From DATBDM01 sp036269915 (lineage in GTDB: Bacteria > Actinomycetota > Thermoleophilia > Solirubrobacterales > Solirubrobacteraceae), in the NCBI GenBank assembly GCA_036269915.1, contig DATBDM010000151.1, positions 1-25,027 of the forward strand: a stretch of 25,027 bases of DNA. The letters are read 5' to 3'. The position numbers were made by a program, and so were the translations under genes. The notes below the pieces were generated by a model. That model ran no database searches, was not told the origin of the DNA, and saw only the letters and a list, made by a program, of their open reading frames with translations. The stretch's first letter is position 1. Each line of letters begins with the position of its first letter. Shown here one piece after another: positions 13,877 to 20,952 of this stretch.

Positions 13877-14161
13877 TCAGCGCGGCTCCGGATCGACGGA
13901 TGTGGCGCGTTGGCGCTCACCGTCGAGCCACCGCAGGTGCTCGACGATGCGCTTGGAATCGCAGATCGCGTCGCGGCCGAGCTCAAGCACCGGCACGCGA
14001 TCCTGGCCGGTGAGCGCGTCGACCTCCTCGCGGTCGGCCTTGCGCCAGGGCACGCGGCGCTCCTGCACCTCGATGCCGCGGGCGCGCAGCTCGCGCGCGA
14101 CGCGGCCGCAGGGGCAGAGCCAGTTCGTCGGCGTCTTGCAGCGGTGCAGGACGGCGATCAT
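13877..14161 (-). CDS. Glutaredoxin-like / GST N-terminal domain protein
   Basis: 94 aa from ATG 14159-14161, overlapping the stop of the epimerase gene (ATGA). A thioredoxin-fold N-terminal half is visible: MIAVLHRCKTPTNWLCPCGR, EVQERRVPWRKADREEVDALTGQDRVPVLELG with the cis-Pro (RVPVL), and then AICDSKRIVEHLRWL, the usual GST-N end. Instead of a plain CPYC there are three cysteines (C8, C16, C18 in LCPCGR), a CPC arrangement that may be redox active. It probably catalyses thiol or disulphide exchange or binds a thiol cofactor in the cytoplasm. No C-terminal GST domain is attached. Confidence 0.8.
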   Translation of the reverse strand: MIAVLHRCKTPTNWLCPCGRVARELRARGIEVQERRVPWRKADREEVDALTGQDRVPVLELGRDAICDSKRIVEHLRWLDGERQRATSVDPEPR

Positions 14162-15219
14162 CCGCGCAGCCGCTCCCCCACGTCGCCGGCCGAGCGCACG
14201 GCGAGTCCGGCGAGCCGCCAGGCGACCGGTTGGCGCGACCCGGCCCGCGTGATCCGCGCACCCTCGCGCTCGCGGTACCACTGGACGGTCGCCTCGACCG
14301 TGTCCTCGTGCGACCGCGTCGTCCAGCCCAGCTCGCGGCGCGCGCGGTTGGAGCGATAGGTCCACCAGTGCGCCGCGGCGCGCACCTCGGCCGGGGTGAA
14401 CGGGACCGGCCCGGGCAGCCGCGCGGCGGCTTCCGCGAGGGCGATCGCCACGGACACGGGCACCCGCAGGGCCGGCGGCTCGACCCCCGAGAGCCGCGCG
14501 AGCTCGGCGAAGAAGCGCTGCCAGGTGTAGTTGCGGTTGCCGAGGATGTAGCGCTCGCCCGTCGCCCCGCGCTGCTCGCACAGCAGCAGCCCTTCGACGA
14601 CGTCCGCGACGTCGACGACGTTGATCGCCCCGTCGACGTAGGCGGGGATCCGCTTGAGCAAGAAGCGCCGGACGACGTCGGTCGAGGAGCGGCGCTCGTC
14701 GCCGCGGCCGAGGACGTGCGCCGGGCAGGCGATCACCACGTCGAGGCCGCGGGCGGCGGCGTGCAGGGCCTCGTGCTCCCCCGCCAGCTTGGAGTCCGCG
14801 TAGGGAATGCCGATCGGGCCCGAGCGCAGCTGGCGCTCGTCGGCGGCGCCCTGTGGCGGCGCGGGGCCGATCGCGGCGACCGAGGACACGTGGACGGCCC
14901 GCTCGACGTCCTCGGCCAGCGCCGCCTCGAGCACCGTGCGGGCGCCCACCGCGTTGATGCGGAAGGCCTCGTCGGCGCCGAGGCGCAGGTTGGTCGTGCC
15001 GGCGACGTGGAAGAGCCGCTCGGCGCCCTTGAGGGCGCGGCGCATCGCCGCGCGGTCGGTGATGTCGGCCCTGACCCAGCGAACCGGGAGATCGGCCAGA
15101 GTCTCGCGCCGCGACGAGCCGCGCGCGGCGATCGTCACGTCGTCGCCGCGGGCGACGAGCCGGCGGGCGAGTTGCGATCCGATGAAGCCGGTCCCGCCGG
15201 TCACGACCACCTTGGCCAT
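14158..15219 (-). CDS. NAD(P)-dependent epimerase/dehydratase-type SDR (HpnA-like)
   Basis: 353 aa extended short-chain dehydrogenase. The Rossmann motif GGTGFIGS is at 8-15, AGTTNLRLGADEAFRINAVG forms the NAG-like region, VSSVAA supplies the catalytic Ser (about 112-113), and YADSK gives Tyr140 and Lys144. A substrate-binding C-terminal part includes GLDVVIACPAHVLGRGD and YILGNRNYTWQRFFAELARL. The pattern resembles hopanoid-associated sugar epimerase HpnA and dihydroflavonol reductase-like proteins. No hopanoid genes are nearby, so the substrate remains open. ATG 15217-15219 lies 8 nt after TAGCGT (leaderless layout). It is followed by a coupled glutaredoxin-like gene. Confidence 0.9.
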   Translation of the reverse strand: MAKVVVTGGTGFIGSQLARRLVARGDDVTIAARGSSRRETLADLPVRWVRADITDRAAMRRALKGAERLFHVAGTTNLRLGADEAFRINAVGARTVLEAALAEDVERAVHVSSVAAIGPAPPQGAADERQLRSGPIGIPYADSKLAGEHEALHAAARGLDVVIACPAHVLGRGDERRSSTDVVRRFLLKRIPAYVDGAINVVDVADVVEGLLLCEQRGATGERYILGNRNYTWQRFFAELARLSGVEPPALRVPVSVAIALAEAAARLPGPVPFTPAEVRAAAHWWTYRSNRARRELGWTTRSHEDTVEATVQWYREREGARITRAGSRQPVAWRLAGLAVRSAGDVGERLRG

Positions 15220-15227
15220 CCGCCCGG

Positions 15228-15233
15228 ACGCTA
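15228..15233 (-). promoter_or_regulatory. TANNNT -10 (TAGCGT) for the SDR gene
   Basis: Minus-strand TAGCGT ends 8 nt before ATG 15219. It sits back to back with the divergent TAGGCT at 15242-15247, with 8 nt between the two hexamers. Confidence 0.42.
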
Positions 15234-15241
15234 CCGGTGGA

Positions 15242-15247
15242 TAGGCT
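15242..15247 (+). promoter_or_regulatory. TANNNT -10 (TAGGCT) for the degV gene
   Basis: TAGGCT ends 8 nt before ATG 15256, with no Shine-Dalgarno in the gap; a leaderless layout. Any -35 would fall inside the divergent SDR gene. Confidence 0.42.
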
Positions 15248-15255
15248 CCGGCGCC

Positions 15256-16128
15256 ATGCCCGGCGTCGCCGTCGTCACGGATTCCACTCATTACCTCCCA
15301 CGCGAGGTCGTCAAGCGCCACGACCTGCACGAGGTCTCCCTGTATCTGAACTGGCAGGGCAAGACCCGGCGCGAGGCCGATATCACCGACTACGACGCCT
15401 TCTACGGCGAGCTGCGCGCGGCGAGCGAGCTGCCGAGCACGTCGCAGCCGTCGGTCGGCGACTTCATCGCCTGCTACGAGCCGCTGCTCGAGGGGGGCCA
15501 GGACGTCGTGTCGATCCACATCTCCGGTGGGATCTCGGGGACCGTCCAGGCGGCCGAGCAGGCCCGCGAGGCGCTGGTCGAGCGCGGCATCGCGCCGGAG
15601 CGGCTCACGGTGATCGACTCGCGCACCGGCTGTGCAGGCATCGGCTTCATGGCGCTGGCGGCTGCCAACGCGGCGCGCGGCGGCGCCACGCTGGCGGAGG
15701 CGGTCGAGGCCGCGCAGCGCATCCGCGAGGTCATCAAGGTCTGGTTCGCGGTGGACACGCTCGAGTACCTGCGCCGCGGCGGGCGCATCGGCGCGGCGGG
15801 CGCGTGGCTCGGCTCGGCGCTGCGGATCAAGCCGATCCTCACCATCAACGACACGATCGAGCCCGTCGAGCGCGTGCGCACCTCCGCCCGCTCGTTCGAG
15901 CGCATGGTCGAATTCCTCGAGGAGCGCCACGAGTCCGGCGGCGACGTCTTCTTCGTCCAGCACATCCAGGCGCACGACGTCGCCGAGCGGCTCGCCGCCC
16001 GCGGCCGCGAGATCTACGGTCGCGACCCGGAGTTCATCTCGGAGATCGGCCCGGTCATCGGCGCGCACGTCGGCCCGGGCCTGCTCGGCGCGACCGGCCT
16101 CCCGGCGCGCCTGCTCGGCCCCGTGTAG
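15256..16128 (+). CDS. DegV family fatty-acid-binding protein
   Basis: 290 aa, full length. The N-terminal domain starts VAVVTDSTHYLP, and the lipid head-group loop signatures are SQPSVGDF, HISGGISGTVQ and TVIDSRTGCAGIGFMAL. The second domain contains TLEYLRRGGRIGAAGAWLGSALRIKPIL, which is highly characteristic. DegV/FakB proteins hold a fatty acid; FakB presents it to the kinase FakA for phosphorylation and use in phospholipid synthesis. No FakA-like kinase is encoded in the window, so the partner must lie elsewhere. An AI-2E family transporter gene follows on the same strand after 35 nt. Confidence 0.95.
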   Translation: MPGVAVVTDSTHYLPREVVKRHDLHEVSLYLNWQGKTRREADITDYDAFYGELRAASELPSTSQPSVGDFIACYEPLLEGGQDVVSIHISGGISGTVQAAEQAREALVERGIAPERLTVIDSRTGCAGIGFMALAAANAARGGATLAEAVEAAQRIREVIKVWFAVDTLEYLRRGGRIGAAGAWLGSALRIKPILTINDTIEPVERVRTSARSFERMVEFLEERHESGGDVFFVQHIQAHDVAERLAARGREIYGRDPEFISEIGPVIGAHVGPGLLGATGLPARLLGPV

Positions 16129-16163
16129 GCAGGCTTCGGCGCGCCGGCGGCGAATGCGCCAGC

Positions 16164-17297
16164 GTGAACGTGCCGACGATCGGGTCGCCGGGGCCGCCCG
16201 GCGGGCAGATGATGACCACGCGGGCCGTGCTGCGCGCGGTCCTGGTGGTCGTCTGCGTCGTCGTCACGCTGTACCTGATCGTGCTGCTGCGCAAGCCGCT
16301 GACGTGGATCTTCATCGCCGGCTTCCTCGCCATCGCGCTCGCGGGACCGGTCAACATCCTGCAGCGCCGCATGAAGCGCGGGTTCGCGGTGGCGATCGTC
16401 TACGTCGCGCTGATCGTGACGCCGTTCGTGTTCATCGGGCTGCTGCTGCCGCCGATCATCACGCAGGCCAACAACCTCGTGAACAACCTGCCCAAGTACG
16501 CCGGCGACCTCACGAAGTTCGTCCAGGGCAACGACACGCTGCGCCGGTTGCAGCAGGACTACGACCTCACCGGCAAGCTCGAGAAGGAGGCCGAGAAGCT
16601 CCCGTCGCGGATCGGCGACGCGGCCGGCGTGCTCAGCGACATCGGGCTGGGGATCGTCAACTCGGTCTTCACCGCCGTGACGATCATCGTGCTCTCGATC
16701 TTCCTGATGAGCGCAGGCCCACGCTGGCTGGAGAGCTGGGCGCAGCGCTACGAGCCCGAGCAGGCGGACTGGTGGCGGCGCCTGTTCCAGCGCATCGGCA
16801 ACGCGGTCGGCAACTACGTCGCGGGCGCGCTCGCGCAGGCGACCGTGGCCGGCGTGTCGAGCTGGCTCGTGCTGCTCATCCTCGGCGTCCCGTACGCGCT
16901 GCCGCTGGCCGTGATCGTGTTCGTGCTCGACCTCGTCCCCCTGGTCGGCGCGACGCTCGGCGCGATCCTCGTCGGGATCGTCACCCTGTTCTCGAACTTC
17001 CCGATCGCCACGATCGCGTGGGTGATCTGGGCGATCGTCTACCAGCAGATCGAGAACAGCGTCATCCAGCCGCGCATCCAGGCGCGCGCGGTGCAGCTCG
17101 AGCCCCTGATCGTGCTGATCGCCGTGCTGTTCGGCTCGACGCTGTTCGGCATCCTCGGCGCGCTGCTCGCGATCCCGGTCGCGGCCGCGATCCAGATCAC
17201 GATCCGCGAGTACATGCAGCAGCGCAAGCCGCCCGGCGTCGTGCTGCCGCTCGGGGTCGAGCCGCCGAGGCCCGACCCCCCGCCGCAGCCGGCCTAG
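16164..17297 (+). CDS. AI-2E family transporter (PerM/UPF0118)
   Basis: 377 aa from GTG 16164; ATG 16209, behind a GGCGGGCAG stretch, is a good alternative that removes a 15-residue Gly/Pro leader. Paired N-terminal spans (VLVVVCVVVTLYLIVLL, IFIAGFLAIALAGPVNIL, then VAIVYVALIVTPFVFIGLLLPPI) precede a soluble helical part (about 115-170). C-terminal spans follow with the family motif ALPLAVIVFVLDLVPLVGATLGAI and the conserved YQQIENSVIQPRI. Members export quorum signals, sodium or other solutes; the name does not prove AI-2 transport. The Pro-rich C-terminus ends 3 nt before the convergent DUF3618 gene. Confidence 0.93.
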   Translation: MNVPTIGSPGPPGGQMMTTRAVLRAVLVVVCVVVTLYLIVLLRKPLTWIFIAGFLAIALAGPVNILQRRMKRGFAVAIVYVALIVTPFVFIGLLLPPIITQANNLVNNLPKYAGDLTKFVQGNDTLRRLQQDYDLTGKLEKEAEKLPSRIGDAAGVLSDIGLGIVNSVFTAVTIIVLSIFLMSAGPRWLESWAQRYEPEQADWWRRLFQRIGNAVGNYVAGALAQATVAGVSSWLVLLILGVPYALPLAVIVFVLDLVPLVGATLGAILVGIVTLFSNFPIATIAWVIWAIVYQQIENSVIQPRIQARAVQLEPLIVLIAVLFGSTLFGILGALLAIPVAAAIQITIREYMQQRKPPGVVLPLGVEPPRPDPPPQPA

Positions 17298-17300
17298 CGC

Positions 17301-17552
17301 CTAGCGTGCCCAGGGATCGCGCCGGCGGCGCCGTCCCGTGAGCAGGCCGGTGACGCCCGCGATCCCGCCGCCGAGCACGAAGCCCGCGACGGCGGCGCCG
17401 ATCAGGATCTCCTTCTTGTGCGCCTCGAACTGCCGGCGCCAGTCGGTCGCCAGCGCGACCTCGGTGCGGACCTTCTCGACGGCGAGGCCGAGGTCGGCCC
17501 GGTTGGCCTCGATCGAGCGCCGGATCTCCTCCGGCGTGCGCGGGCCGGGCAT
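17301..17552 (-). CDS. DUF3618-like membrane protein
   Basis: 83 aa from ATG 17550-17552, overlapping the preceding stop by one base (TGATG). The N-terminal amphipathic helix PRTPEEIRRSIEANRADLGLAVEKV is the DUF3618 signature (an Ile-Arg-x-x-I-E-x-x-R pattern). A single membrane span with glycines (ILIGAAVAGFVLGGGIAGVTGLL) and a basic tail (GRRRRRDPWAR) follow. The family is common in actinobacteria next to holin-X and DUF4235 genes and resembles the ribosome- and membrane-associated ElaB/YqjD proteins. A role in envelope stress is inferred from that context. It is the last gene of a four-gene cluster. Confidence 0.85.
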   Translation of the reverse strand: MPGPRTPEEIRRSIEANRADLGLAVEKVRTEVALATDWRRQFEAHKKEILIGAAVAGFVLGGGIAGVTGLLTGRRRRRDPWAR

Positions 17553-18010
17553 CAGCGACGGCCCTCGGTCGGAGCGGCGACGGTGCCCGCCGGGCCGATC
17601 GGCGTCGCGGGCCGCGAGGACGACACGGTCTCCTTGATCAGCCGGCCCTCCTCGATGGCCATGGCCGGCGTCGGCGGCGAGCCCTTCTTGACCGCGCGGT
17701 AGGCGATCAACGCCGCGAGCGCGCCGAGCAGGAAGAGCACGACGGAGACGACGAGGAAGCCGATCCAGAAGCTGGTGTCGGTCCCGGTCGCCTGCCAGAT
17801 CCCCCACGCCGCGGCGTCGAGCAGGTAGATCAGCCCGAACACGGCGAAGATGCCGGCAACGATCCCGACGACGGCGCCCCTGATCAGCTTGGTGACCTTC
17901 TCGGTCATCTCGGCCTTGGCGAGCTCGATCTCCTCGCGGACGAGCAGCGAGGCCTTGTCGGTGGCCTCCTGGATGGCCTGGGCCAACTCGGATGTCTGGT
18001 TGTCTTGCAT
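17552..18010 (-). CDS. Phage holin family protein (actinobacterial holin-X/YqjE-like)
   Basis: 152 aa. A charged amphipathic N-terminus (LAQAIQEATDKASLLVREEIELAKAEMTEKV) is followed by two membrane spans (about 43-68, GAVVGIVAGIFAVFGLIYLLDAAAW, and about 81-106, FWIGFLVVSVVLFLLGALAALIAY), then a basic KK turn and a cytoplasmic tail. This is the standard layout of the holin-X/DUF1469 group, which despite its name is chromosomal and not lytic. The neighbours (coiled-coil protein, DUF3618, DUF4235-like protein) are its usual partners. The exact role is unknown. Confidence 0.9.
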   Translation of the reverse strand: MQDNQTSELAQAIQEATDKASLLVREEIELAKAEMTEKVTKLIRGAVVGIVAGIFAVFGLIYLLDAAAWGIWQATGTDTSFWIGFLVVSVVLFLLGALAALIAYRAVKKGSPPTPAMAIEEGRLIKETVSSSRPATPIGPAGTVAAPTEGRR

Positions 18011-18013
18011 GCC

Positions 18014-18472
18014 TTAGTCGAAGAGCCGCTTGAGGATCCGGGCGAACAGGAAGGTGCCGACGAACGCGCCGCCGAGCAGCACCTCGGGGCGGTCCGCGAG
18101 GCCAGGCTCGGCGCCGGGGGTCTCGCTCGGGGTCGCGGCGGGACGGCTCGCGGCCGGGCGGCTGCCGGCGGCGGCGGCGCCGCGGCTGGCCTCGACGCGC
18201 GCCCGTGCGGCCTCCTCGGCCCGCTCCCGGGCTCGCTGGGCATCGGCCTCGGCGGCCTGGGCGGCCTCGCGCTCCTTGCGCTCCCTGCGCGTGAGCTTCT
18301 CCTCGGTCTGCTGGGCGTCCTCGACGGCGCCGTGCGCCTCGGTCACCTGCTCCTCGGTCCGGCGCGCGTCGGTCTCGGCGAGCTCCGAGCGCAGCTCGGC
18401 CGCTCGGGCCTCGGCCCGGCTACGCTCGGCCTCGGCGTCAGCGCCGGTCGGGTGGGGATCGTCCTGGCTCAC
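18014..18472 (-). CDS. Coiled-coil protein with C-terminal membrane anchor
   Basis: 152 aa from GTG 18470-18472, overlapping the stop of the small upstream gene (GTGA). Residues about 12-90 are an almost uninterrupted charged helix rich in Glu, Arg and Ala (ERSRAEARAAELRSELAETD, then RRERKEREAAQAAEADAQRA) that should form a coiled coil. A Pro/Ala/Ser linker follows, then a C-terminal hydrophobic segment (EVLLGGAFVGTFLFARILKRLFD) that would insert as a tail anchor. I do not recognise a named family. Position in the DUF4235/holin-X/DUF3618 cluster suggests a structural or tethering role at the cytoplasmic membrane. Confidence 0.82.
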   Translation of the reverse strand: MSQDDPHPTGADAEAERSRAEARAAELRSELAETDARRTEEQVTEAHGAVEDAQQTEEKLTRRERKEREAAQAAEADAQRARERAEEAARARVEASRGAAAAGSRPAASRPAATPSETPGAEPGLADRPEVLLGGAFVGTFLFARILKRLFD

Positions 18473-18606
18473 TCGGGGGGATCTTCCCCGAACGCGCGAT
18501 GCCAAATCAGCGTGGCAAGCCGGGTCGTCGCGATCGACGCTGCGGCGCCCAGGGCGGCGAGCAGGCCCGACCACATCAGCCGCTTGACCATGTCGTTGTC
18601 GGTCAT
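18469..18606 (-). CDS. Small DUF4235-like membrane protein (45 aa)
   Basis: 45 aa from ATG 18604-18606 to TGA 18469-18471. It begins MTDNDMVKRLMWSGLLAALG, has a short hydrophobic helix (about 10-38) and ends LIWHRAFGEDPPE. The W-[RH]-x-x-x-G-x-D-P-P ending is what I expect of DUF4235 proteins, which are normally longer, so this is a minimal member. Support for translation: TAGACT ends 7 nt before the ATG, the stop overlaps the next gene by GTGA, and the genomic partners match. It is short enough to be missed by length cut-offs. Confidence 0.78.
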   Translation of the reverse strand: MTDNDMVKRLMWSGLLAALGAAASIATTRLATLIWHRAFGEDPPE

Positions 18607-18613
18607 GGCCGCG

Positions 18614-18619
18614 AGTCTA
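18614..18619 (-). promoter_or_regulatory. TANNNT -10 (TAGACT) for the four-gene envelope cluster
   Basis: Minus-strand TAGACT ends 7 nt before ATG 18606, a leaderless layout. It lies in the 17-nt gap behind the tetR gene, giving the small-protein operon its own promoter. Confidence 0.42.
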
Positions 18620-18623
18620 CGGA

Positions 18624-19226
18624 TCAGCGCTGCTGGAGGCCGCCGCAGATCGTCTCGACGATGTAGTCCTTCGCGCGGTCGTAGCCGTCGACGTCCTCGT
18701 CGACCACGCCGAAGATCCAGCCGGTCAGCACCTGCTCGATCGCGCCGTAGAACGCCATCGCGGCGAAGGCGGGCGAGATGCCGCGGCGGAACTCGCCGGA
18801 CGCCTGCGCCTGCTCGACGATCCCCTCGATCAGCCGGTAGGCGCGATTGATCTCGCCGATGTGCGCCGCGCCGAAGGAGTTCGCCGCGCGCGTGACCTCG
18901 ACGATGATCACCTTCATCAGATCCGGGTCGTGGCGGTAGGAGTCGACGATGAAGGAGGCGATCGCCTGCAGCTTCTCGCGTGCCGGGATCTCGCGCCGGT
19001 CGATCTCGAGGATCGCCTCGATCATCACGCCCCAGCGCTCGAGGAACAGCGTGTCGAGCACCTCGTCCTTGGACTGGAAGTAGTGGTAGACGAGCCCGTA
19101 GGCGACCCCCGCCTCGTCGGCGATGTCCGACACGCGGCAGGTGTGGAAGCCCTGGCGGGCGAAGACGCGGACCGCCGCGTCGAGGATCAGCCGCCGCTTG
19201 TCGACGGCGGGTCGCGTGCTCGCCAC
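18624..19226 (-). CDS. TetR family regulator (FadR/YsiA-like)
   Basis: 200 aa from GTG 19224-19226, sharing one base with the stop of the hydrolase gene (TAGTG). The N-terminal helix-turn-helix spans about 10-57: RRLILDAAVRVFARQGFHTC, then VSDIADEAGVAYGLVYHYFQSKDEVL. The ligand domain (about 65-200), with IVDSYRHDPDLMKVIIVEVTR, FAAMAFYGAIEQVLTGWIFG and a terminal ICGGL, resembles acyl-CoA-sensing FadR/YsiA regulators of fatty-acid metabolism. Its probable operator is the palindrome at 20080-20097, between its own operon and the divergent one. A repressor with acyl-CoA-like ligand is inferred. Confidence 0.9.
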   Translation of the reverse strand: MASTRPAVDKRRLILDAAVRVFARQGFHTCRVSDIADEAGVAYGLVYHYFQSKDEVLDTLFLERWGVMIEAILEIDRREIPAREKLQAIASFIVDSYRHDPDLMKVIIVEVTRAANSFGAAHIGEINRAYRLIEGIVEQAQASGEFRRGISPAFAAMAFYGAIEQVLTGWIFGVVDEDVDGYDRAKDYIVETICGGLQQR

Positions 19227-20056
19227 TAGTGCAGAACCTCCTCGGGCCAGCGATAGGCCTGCGGGCGGCGGTTGGCGAGCGAGGGCAGCGTGCGCCGGAT
19301 CTCGGCCTGGCGCCCGAGGTCGAGCTCCGCGAGCGCGAAGGTCTCGGTGTCGGGCGCCTGCGCGAGCACGACGCCCCACGGGTCGACGATCATCGAGCGC
19401 CCGCCCGAGCGGATCCCCGGCGCATGCTCGCCGATCTGGTTGGCGGCGACGACGAAGCACTGGTCCTCGATCGCCCGCGCGCGCAGCAGGACCTCCCAGT
19501 GCTCGCGCGTGGTGGCGAGCGTGAAGGCGGCCGGGACGATCAGCACCCGCGCGCCGCGCACGGCGAGGATCCGGTAGAGCTCGGGGAAGCGCAGGTCGTA
19601 GCAGACGCTCAGGCCGAGCTCGACGCCGCCGGCCGCGGTGGAGAGCACGACCTCGTCGCCCGGCGCCTCGTGCTCGGACTCGCGGTAGGTGCGCCCGCCG
19701 ACCTCGACGTCGAACATGTGCAGCTTGCGATAGGCCGCGGCGAGAACGCCGTCCGGCCCGACGTGCACCGAGGTGTTGGACCCGCGCTCGCGATCCTCGA
19801 CGCGCTCGGCGAAGGAGCCGGCGACGAGATCGATGCCGAGCTCGCGCGCGGTGGCGCGCGCCCAGGCCAGCGTGGGACCGTCGAACGGCTCGGCGCCGGC
19901 GGCGGTCTGCTCGGGCGTGGCGAGGCAGGGCCACTTCTCGGGCAGCACGACGAGCTGCGCGCCCGCCGCGGCGGCGGCGCGCGTGAGCCGGTCCGCGGTC
20001 GCGAGATTGCGGTCGCGGTCGGCGGTCGAGTTCAGCTGGACGGCAGCGGCGAGCAC
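19226..20056 (-). CDS. Carbon-nitrogen hydrolase (nitrilase superfamily, Nit1/Nit2-like)
   Basis: 276 aa from GTG 20054-20056, with GGAG 8 nt upstream. The catalytic triad is clear: Glu40 (VVLPEKW), Lys111 (YRKLHMFD) and Cys152 (SVCYDLRFPELYR). The residues around the triad (YRKLHMFDVEV, CYDLRFPELYR) are those of the Nit1/Nit2 omega-amidase and deaminated-glutathione amidase branch, enzymes that hydrolyse amide bonds in damaged or deaminated metabolites. The fused FHIT domain of animal Nit is absent. It is cotranscribed with the TetR gene. Confidence 0.93.
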   Translation of the reverse strand: MLAAAVQLNSTADRDRNLATADRLTRAAAAAGAQLVVLPEKWPCLATPEQTAAGAEPFDGPTLAWARATARELGIDLVAGSFAERVEDRERGSNTSVHVGPDGVLAAAYRKLHMFDVEVGGRTYRESEHEAPGDEVVLSTAAGGVELGLSVCYDLRFPELYRILAVRGARVLIVPAAFTLATTREHWEVLLRARAIEDQCFVVAANQIGEHAPGIRSGGRSMIVDPWGVVLAQAPDTETFALAELDLGRQAEIRRTLPSLANRRPQAYRWPEEVLH

Positions 20057-20079
20057 GGTGCGAGCTCCTTCCCCTCGAA

Positions 20080-20097
20080 GTTGACTGACGAGTCAAC
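20080..20097. promoter_or_regulatory. Palindromic operator GTTGACT-N4-AGTCAAC
   Basis: Perfect 7-nt inverted arms (20080-20086 and 20091-20097) around GACG in the 68-nt gap between two divergent operons, one encoding a TetR regulator. The 16-nt core TTGACT-N4-AGTCAA has the size and symmetry of TetR-family operators. It lies 23 nt from the hydrolase start and 27 nt from the DUF2804 start, so one bound dimer could control both. Confidence 0.7.
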
Positions 20098-20112
20098 CCT
20101 CGCTCGGGAGCA

Positions 20113-20118
20113 TATCGT
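20113..20118 (+). promoter_or_regulatory. Candidate -10 (TATCGT) for the DUF2804-ArsB-Usp operon
   Basis: TATCGT ends 6 nt before GTG 20125, so the message would start at the initiation codon. A -35 at the usual distance would overlap the right arm of the palindrome, which suits repression. Confidence 0.38.
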
Positions 20119-20124
20119 TGCGGC

Positions 20125-20949
20125 GTGCCGACTCCACGATCCCCGTGGCGCGGGCCGGGCCCCGGAAGGCCCGAGCTGCCACTGCCGCCCGCGCGGATGC
20201 CGCTGCTGCGCGGCACACGTCCGCGCAAGCGCTGGACCTGGGTCGGCGCCTTCGGGCCGGAGCTGATGCTGTGCGCGGCGCGCGCGCAGGTCGGTGCGAT
20301 CCCCGTCGCGTGGTGGGCGGTGTGGGACCGCGCGGCCGGCACGCTGGTCGAGCGCAGCGCGCGCGGCGGCGGCGGGGTCGAGGTCGCGCCCGATCGCGTG
20401 CGCGTGCGCGGGCGCCGGCTGCGGTTCGAGCTCGCCCTCGACGACGGCGAGCCGGTCGAGGTCGTCTCCCCCCACGGCGCGCAGTACGCCTGGACGCGCA
20501 AGCGCGGCGGTGTCGCGGCGCGCGGGTGGATCGAGCGCGACGGCCTCCGCCGCGAGCTCGCCCTGCGCGCGATCGTGGACGAGTCGGCCGGCTACCACGC
20601 CCGCCGCACCGCGTGGCGCTGGTCGGCGGGCGTCGGCACCGCCGCCTCCGGCGCGGCCGTCGCCTGGAACGTGACCGACGGGCTGCACGACGCCCCGCAG
20701 GCCTCCGAGCGGACGGTCTGGGTCGACGGTCACCCGCACGAGATCGCGCCGCTTGCCTTCGCTCCCGGGCTCGCGGGCGTCGGCGAGCTGCGCTTCACGC
20801 GCGAGGCGGTCCGCGCGCGTCACGAGGACCTGTGGCTCGTGGCCTCGGACTACGAGCAGCCGTTCGGGAGCTTCGCCGGCTCATTGCCGGTCGCGGGCGC
20901 GCTCGCCTCGGGCTGGGGCGTGATGGAGCGCCACGCGGCGCGCTGGTAG
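20125..20949 (+). CDS. DUF2804 domain-containing protein
   Basis: 274 aa from GTG 20125. Recognised by RGTRPRKRWTWVGAFGPELMLCAARAQVG, WAVWDRAAGTLVERS, WTRKRGGVAARGWI and the C-terminal YEQPFGSFAGSLP, the beta-rich pattern of DUF2804, a family related to lipocalin-like carotenoid or lipid-modifying proteins. No signal peptide or membrane span is obvious, so it is probably cytoplasmic or peripheral. Function unknown; a lipid-linked role fits the FadR-like regulator next door. It heads a three-gene operon with an ArsB-like permease (3-nt gap) and a UspA-like protein. Confidence 0.88.
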   Translation: MPTPRSPWRGPGPGRPELPLPPARMPLLRGTRPRKRWTWVGAFGPELMLCAARAQVGAIPVAWWAVWDRAAGTLVERSARGGGGVEVAPDRVRVRGRRLRFELALDDGEPVEVVSPHGAQYAWTRKRGGVAARGWIERDGLRRELALRAIVDESAGYHARRTAWRWSAGVGTAASGAAVAWNVTDGLHDAPQASERTVWVDGHPHEIAPLAFAPGLAGVGELRFTREAVRARHEDLWLVASDYEQPFGSFAGSLPVAGALASGWGVMERHAARW

Positions 20950-20952
20950 CCG

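Noticed and set aside
17298..17300. Intrinsic terminator between the AI-2E transporter and DUF3618 genes
   Set aside because: The gap is 3 nt and no GC hairpin followed by a T run exists there; the same holds for the other convergent ends.
20081..20086. TTGACT as a -35 element for the DUF2804 operon
   Set aside because: At 17 nt spacing there is no -10 (TCGGGA), and the plausible TATCGT is too far downstream; the sequence is better explained as one arm of the palindrome.
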